Shown here one piece after another: positions 57,948-64,000 of a stretch of 64,000 nt of DNA. Each line of letters begins with the position of its first letter. Within the stretch, counting starts at the first letter, position 1. Source of the DNA: Planctomycetota bacterium (GTDB taxonomy: Bacteria > Planctomycetota > UBA1135 > JADKAF01). The translations under genes were made by a program, and so were the position numbers. The stretch covers positions 4,960,001 through 5,024,000 of the forward strand of contig JADKAF010000001.1 of assembly GCA_016719295.1 (NCBI GenBank), in the 5' to 3' direction. The notes beneath the pieces were generated by a model, which was given only the letters and a program-made list of their open reading frames with translations, made no database searches and had not been told where the DNA came from.

Positions 57948-58340
57948 ATGGGCCTCAACGAACGCCGCAAGCTGAAGGAGCTGCAGACCGAGACCTTCCC
58001 CGCGCGCGAGAAGGAGATCGCCGAGATCTGCGGTCGCGCGATCCCCTACGAAGTGGATTGGGAGAGCTTCGGCGAGAGCTTCGAGGCGCTGAACTTCCTC
58101 GACAACCTCTCCTGCCACCGCCTGAACATGGCGCTGCGCACGATCTGCTGCGACGAGATGGGCAAGGAGGCCGTGCGCGAGGGGCTGCAGCTCGTGAAGC
58201 TGAAGAACGTCGCCACGCCGGCCGAGAAGCAGATCCGCTTCCAGGGCGGCGTGCTCGAGATGAGCTGCGCCTACGCCAAGGGCACCGAAGGCATGCACCG
58301 CGACGGCGAGATCCGCGAGGTGCTGCTCGCGGGGCTCTGA
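57948..58340 (+). CDS. Conserved-looking hypothetical protein (130 residues)
   Basis: A soluble protein without signal or membrane segment. It has a charged helical N-terminus (LNERRKLKELQTETFPAREKEI), then YEVDWESFGESFEALNFLDNL and two cysteine-containing spots (LSCHRLNMALRTICCDEMG). It ends with RFQGGVLEMSCAYAKGTEGMHRDGEIREVL. Its composition is protein-like and free of the Arg/Pro/Ala bias of shadow frames. I do not recognise the family. The stop lies in the hairpin at 58337, shared with the convergent DUF2017 gene. Confidence 0.65.
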   Translation: MGLNERRKLKELQTETFPAREKEIAEICGRAIPYEVDWESFGESFEALNFLDNLSCHRLNMALRTICCDEMGKEAVREGLQLVKLKNVATPAEKQIRFQGGVLEMSCAYAKGTEGMHRDGEIREVLLAGL

Positions 58341-58365
58341 GATCAGCGCGGGGGCCGCGTCTCAG
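58337..58365. terminator. Bidirectional hairpin between convergent genes
   Basis: CTGAGA + CGCGG (58337-58342 and 58347-58351, with a TCAG bulge) pairs with CCGCG + TCTCAG (58355-58365) across a GGG loop. The stop codons of both convergent genes (58338-58340 and 58362-58364) fall in the arms. Confidence 0.55.
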
Positions 58366-58892
58366 TCGTCGCCGCTAGCGTCTTCCTCGGGGTCCGCCGT
58401 CGGAGCCTCGGGCGGGGAGGTGCGTTCGCCCAGCAGGACGCTCTGGAGTTCGGCGAGCAGGCGGATGCGCGCGAGCGCCGTGCGTTGCTGCGGGCTCATC
58501 CGTTCGCGCTCCACGCCGGCCATCCAGCCGGGCTCCAGGTCGTTCAGCGCGTAGAGCGCGAGACGCGCCGCGTTCAGCGCGGCGAGCCAGCCGCTCGCGT
58601 GCGGATCCGGGATGAGCAGCACCTTGCCGCGTCCCGCTAGCGGCTCGCGTATGCGCTGGAGGTCGCCGCGCACGAGCTCCTCGCGCGAGGCGAAGAGGTG
58701 CTTCAGCTCCTCGCCGGCGTTGCGCCGCCACTCCCGCTCCTGCTCCTCGTCCTCGTAGGTCTCCGGATACAGGCGCTTGAGGACGCGCGGATCGCGACTC
58801 GTGATGAGGAGCGGAACGGCTTCCAGCGTCGTCAGCGCCTCCGGCGAGATGTCGCCGAAGAGCCAGCCAGCGTCCAGGCGCGCGAACCACAT
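58362..58892 (-). CDS. DUF2017-like protein next to clpS
   Basis: The 176-residue protein has a mainly helical sequence: WLFGDISPEALTTLEAVPLLI, DEEQEREWRRNAGEELKHLF, KVLLIPDPHASGWLAALNAARLAL, LNDLEPGW and RTALARIRLLAELQSVLL. This fits the DUF2017 family. In Actinobacteria that family lies directly beside clpS, as it does here (3 nt between genes). A role near ClpS-ClpAP proteolysis is inferred from position only. Confidence 0.7.
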   Translation of the reverse strand: MWFARLDAGWLFGDISPEALTTLEAVPLLITSRDPRVLKRLYPETYEDEEQEREWRRNAGEELKHLFASREELVRGDLQRIREPLAGRGKVLLIPDPHASGWLAALNAARLALYALNDLEPGWMAGVERERMSPQQRTALARIRLLAELQSVLLGERTSPPEAPTADPEEDASGDD

Positions 58893-58895
58893 CGC

Positions 58896-59189
58896 TCAGC
58901 TCTCCACGCGCTCGAGCGTCGTGACCAAGTGATAGGCCTGGAGCTGCTGAGCGTAGATCTCGGCTTGCTCGCGACCGCCCGTCCAGACGATCGAGCGGCC
59001 CTGGTGGTGCACCTCGAGCATCAAGCGCTCGGCCTTGGCCTTCGCGTAGCCGAAGACCTGCATGAAGATCTTCGTGACGTAGTCCATCAGCGTCACGGGA
59101 TCGTCGTGCACGACGACGTTCCAAGGTCGTGCGAGCGAGGTCTTCTCGCGCTCGCGCGTCTCGGTCGAGCCGCCAGGGCGAGAGCTCAT
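58896..59189 (-). CDS. clpS: ATP-dependent Clp protease adaptor ClpS
   Basis: The 97-residue protein has the ClpS core: WNVVVHDDPVTLMDYVTKIF (the N-degron pocket Asn/Asp region) and AERLMLEVHHQGRSIVWTGGREQAEIYAQQL, ending LVTTLE. ClpS delivers N-end-rule substrates to ClpA/ClpC. A disordered N-terminal ~20 residues precede the core. DUF2017 follows in the same direction with 3 nt between them, so they form a likely operon. The ATG at 59189 has no strong ribosome site. Confidence 0.92.
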   Translation of the reverse strand: MSSRPGGSTETREREKTSLARPWNVVVHDDPVTLMDYVTKIFMQVFGYAKAKAERLMLEVHHQGRSIVWTGGREQAEIYAQQLQAYHLVTTLERVES

Positions 59190-59527
59190 AGGGTGGCGCC
59201 TCGAGCGGCGTTAGGGACCAGGAGCGAGTGTCTCGTCAGCAGGTAAGCCATGGCGCTGACATGCTACGCGAGGAGGCGCTCGTCGTCCTCGGAGCGCAGC
59301 TCGCTTCCCGGAGCCGGGCTGCTCGCATCGTCCAGGCGGGGCACGAGGCCGTTCGACCTTCGACCCAGGACCCCTGCCGCCGAGCGCGAACGAGGCGAGA
59401 GCCCAGCGTACGTGCGCGTCGTCGGAGAGGTGGGGCAGGAGCCTCGCTCTCCCATCGCAGCGCGGACCAACCTCCCGCGACTCCGCTCTTCGGCGCAGGC
59501 TCGAAGGGCGATCGTCCGGGCGCGTGC
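59190..59527. other. Intergenic region between clpS and ppk1 (338 nt)
   Basis: Should hold the clpS promoter and the end of the ppk1 transcript. Several open frames cross it but are Arg/Ser-rich without recognisable features. No RNA gene or clear hairpin was recognised. Confidence 0.35.
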
Positions 59528-61981
<2,454 letters not shown>

Positions 61982-62479
61982 GTCCGGTCCGAAGAGGGCT
62001 GGTTGCGTCAGGCGGCGAGGGGACTTCGGCGCGCGAAGGTGGAGACGATAACCGATCTCGGGCTTTCTCCACCGCGGCGCGTCACGCATGCCGCAGCGCG
62101 CGGATCACCCGGACGAGGACGCGGGACGGTCGCCGCTCGCCGCGCACGGCTCCGGCGTCCTCCACCCACGGCTCGACGGAGGAACGCAACAGGAAGCGCC
62201 TGCTCGCTCTGCCTGCGTTCCTTCCCGTCCTGCTCCTCGCCGCGCTGCCCGAGCTCGCCGCGCCGAGCTGCGCTCGCGCACCGATCAACTTCTTCGAACG
62301 GCCGTGAAGCTGCGGCACGGGACGGCCACCCAGGGTTCCACTGTGCGTCGTGCCGCGCTGCGGCACGAGGGCCCGCCGCTCGCTCCTCGAGGCGGGTGCG
62401 GTGAGCACCTCCGCGTGGTCGCCTTTCGCGAGCTCGATCAGGCGCGCTTCCCTCGACGGCTAGGCGTCGTGGAGCACGC
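61982..62479. other. Intergenic region upstream of ppk1 (498 nt)
   Basis: No gene is convincing. On plus, 62180-62306 reads as a signal-peptide-like stretch (KRLLALPAFLPVLLLAALPE) ending in TGA but without a start codon nearby, perhaps a remnant. The ppk1 promoter must be near 62000. Confidence 0.35.
62349..62367 (-). terminator. Hairpin downstream of the PQQ propeller gene
   Basis: CGTGCCGC (62349-62356) and GCGGCACG (62360-62367) form a perfect stem with a GCT loop, about 110 nt past the stop of the minus-strand PQQ gene. No T-tract. Confidence 0.4.
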
Positions 62480-63853
62480 TCAGCGCTTCGGCGCGCCGAT
62501 CGCGATCAGGTGGCCGCGTGTGCGGAAGTAGAGCACGCCGCGCGCGAGCGCCGGCGTCGCGAGGCAGGGCTCGCCGAGCGGGCATCGAGAGAGGACTTCG
62601 AACTTCGATCCGGGCTTCAGCACGACGACCTCGCCTTCCTCGCTGGTGAAGTAGAGCTTGCCGTCGGCGGCGACGCCGGAGGCGGTGAAGCCGGTCTTCT
62701 CGCCGAGGCGCTCCCGATAGTGCTGCTCGCCGCTCCCGCGGTCGTAGCAGCTGAGGACGCCGCTGTCGTGGCAGAGGTAGAGCTCCGCGCCGAAGACGAG
62801 CGGAGTCTGCATGTAGTTGCCGCGCTTCAGATGGTGCCAGCGCACCTGGGCGGGCTTCTCGGTATGCACATCGATCACGCCGCGCGCGGTGGCCTCGAGC
62901 GCGTAGATCGGGGCCTCCTTGCCGTGAGCGCTGGTGAGATAGATGACGCCGTCCTCGACGATCGGCGTCGGCACCGGGACATCGCCGCCGCCGCGCAGGC
63001 GCCAGAGCTCCTCGCCCGTCGCGAGGTCGTAGCCGCCGATGTGTCGGTAGCCGTTCACGATCACTTGGCTGCGGCCGCCCTCGACATCGATCGTCGGTGT
63101 CGACCAGGTGGGCTGCTCGTCGCGCTGCTTCCGCCAGAGCTCCTTGCCGCTCTGCGCATCGAAGCAGGCGAGGAAGGAGCCCTCGTGCACGTCGCATTGC
63201 ACGAAGAGCTTCCCGTCGTGCAGCGCGGGCGAGCTCGCGAAGCCCCACTGCAGGTCCGGATAGCCCGGCGCGCAGGAGCGCAGCGCGCCAAGGTCCTTCG
63301 ACCACAGCACGCGGCCCTCCAGATCGAGCACGTGCAGCCCTTCCGCTCCGAGCATCACCGCGACGCGCGTGCCGTCGCACGCCGGGGTCGCGTTCACCTG
63401 CGTCGCCTTCGGGTGGCGCTCGAAGCGCGGCGCGCCTTCGCGAAGCACCGTCTTCCAGAGCAGCGCCCCGTCCGCCGTGGCGAGGCACCAGAGCTCCCAG
63501 CGGTGCTCGCCCTCGGCGCCCACCGACTCGCCGGCACCGTAGAGCCCGATCTTCAGCTCGGCCGCTCCACCGTCTTTTCGCACCGCCGTCGCGACGAAGA
63601 CGCGCTCGCCGCAGACGATCGGGCTCGCGTGCCCGAGGCCTTCGATCGCGCGCTTCCAGAGCACGCCCTCGCTCTTCGCGACGTCCCAGCGCTCGGGGTA
63701 CTTCGCGTCGTCGTTCGCGCGCCCGCGGGCGAACGGGCCGCGGAAGCACGGCCAGTCCTGGGCGGGGAGAGGAGCGGAGAGCAGCCCTGCGAAGAGGAGG
63801 CTCGCCTGAAGACGAAGGGAGATGCGGCCTGGGCGTGCGAGAGATTGAGACAT
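62480..63853 (-). CDS. Exported PQQ-like beta-propeller protein
   Basis: The 457-residue protein has a signal peptide (ISLRLQASLLFAGLLSAPLPAQ) and, immediately after, the QDWPCFRGPFARG start typical of planctomycete PQQ-repeat proteins. It then has seven or eight blades with repeated W..p..G.vyv...: HASPIVCGERVFVATA, WCLATADGALLWKT, TPACDGTRVAVML, VLDLEGRVLWSKDLG, FASSPALHDGKLFVQCDV, CFDAQSGKELWRK, TPIVEDGVIYLTSAHG and ASGVAADGKLYFTSEEG. No PQQ or metal site is evident. It resembles the propeller part of the protein at 15713 but without membrane segments. GGAGG lies ~7 nt before the ATG at 63853. Confidence 0.85.
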   Translation of the reverse strand: MSQSLARPGRISLRLQASLLFAGLLSAPLPAQDWPCFRGPFARGRANDDAKYPERWDVAKSEGVLWKRAIEGLGHASPIVCGERVFVATAVRKDGGAAELKIGLYGAGESVGAEGEHRWELWCLATADGALLWKTVLREGAPRFERHPKATQVNATPACDGTRVAVMLGAEGLHVLDLEGRVLWSKDLGALRSCAPGYPDLQWGFASSPALHDGKLFVQCDVHEGSFLACFDAQSGKELWRKQRDEQPTWSTPTIDVEGGRSQVIVNGYRHIGGYDLATGEELWRLRGGGDVPVPTPIVEDGVIYLTSAHGKEAPIYALEATARGVIDVHTEKPAQVRWHHLKRGNYMQTPLVFGAELYLCHDSGVLSCYDRGSGEQHYRERLGEKTGFTASGVAADGKLYFTSEEGEVVVLKPGSKFEVLSRCPLGEPCLATPALARGVLYFRTRGHLIAIGAPKR

Positions 63854-64000
63854 GGAGGAGCCTCCGACGTGGGCCCAGCATAGCTCTCGGGAGCGCTGGT
63901 TCGTGTGCGAAGCGGCGGCGCGCCGGACGATCTCGCTCGGGAGGCGAGCCTCCCCGGCGATCGCACTGCGCCAGCCGGATCGGCGGGTGCTCGCCTCGAG

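Noticed and set aside
62180..62306. Signal-peptide-like short frame upstream of ppk1
   Set aside because: No start codon in a suitable position and no mature protein after the hydrophobic stretch; kept only as a note on the gap.

Overview
The window looks like a chromosomal segment of a very GC-rich, Gram-negative-type bacterium, most probably a planctomycete (Planctomycetota). The reasons are the density of secreted VCBS/FG-GAP, PQQ-propeller, CHRD, HEAT and carboxypeptidase-regulatory-like proteins, a giant Ser/Thr kinase-TPR protein, a coupled pentahaem cytochrome/propeller pair, and several secreted proteins that seem to share one C-terminal beta domain. This assignment is inferred from gene content; no rRNA, tRNA or marker gene fixes the taxon. 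I saw no rRNA, tRNA, CRISPR array, transposase or prophage.

Layout. 1-7.3 kb: secreted VCBS/ASPIC protein, a membrane-anchored regulatory-domain protein and a subtilase. 7.4-18.6 kb: methyltransferase, sulfatase-fold membrane enzyme, MBL-rhodanese, rRNA methyltransferase, small unknowns, an RluA pseudouridine synthase, a PQQ propeller with an inserted membrane domain and a multipass membrane protein. 18.6-22.4 kb: a two-gene redox module (sorbosone-dehydrogenase-like propeller coupled to a five-CxxCH lipoprotein). 22.6-30.4 kb: secreted proteins, including a GH42-like enzyme and an SMP-30 fusion. 30.5-35.0 kb: kinase-TPR. 35.04-38.4 kb: a module of visibly lower GC, bounded by 51-bp direct repeats. 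It holds a frameshifted secreted protein, with an octanucleotide tract across its signal-peptide region, and a secreted propeller protein. 38.4-40.5 kb: HEAT-VWA protein. 40.6-47.4 kb: a tightly overlapping SulP-DabA-DabB-NuoM/N-like operon for inorganic-carbon uptake. 47.5-51.1 kb: MnmH, a VIT1-like protein, a metal-ligand-less Cu/Zn-SOD-like protein, an ACT protein and a mini-kinase. 51.2-57.7 kb: CHRD/LTD protein, cation/proton antiporter, secreted protein and a dihaem cytochrome c peroxidase. 57.9-63.9 kb: small unknown, DUF2017-ClpS, an HTH-extended PPK1 and a PQQ propeller.

The clearest functional unit is the carbon-uptake operon, in which successive genes overlap by 1-4 nt. The most unusual sequence-level theme is structure at gene ends. 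Several hairpins carry stop codons of convergent genes, and REP-like palindromes have run into the 3' ends of a methyltransferase and of mnmH. Many long open frames antisense to these genes are high-GC shadows and are not annotated.
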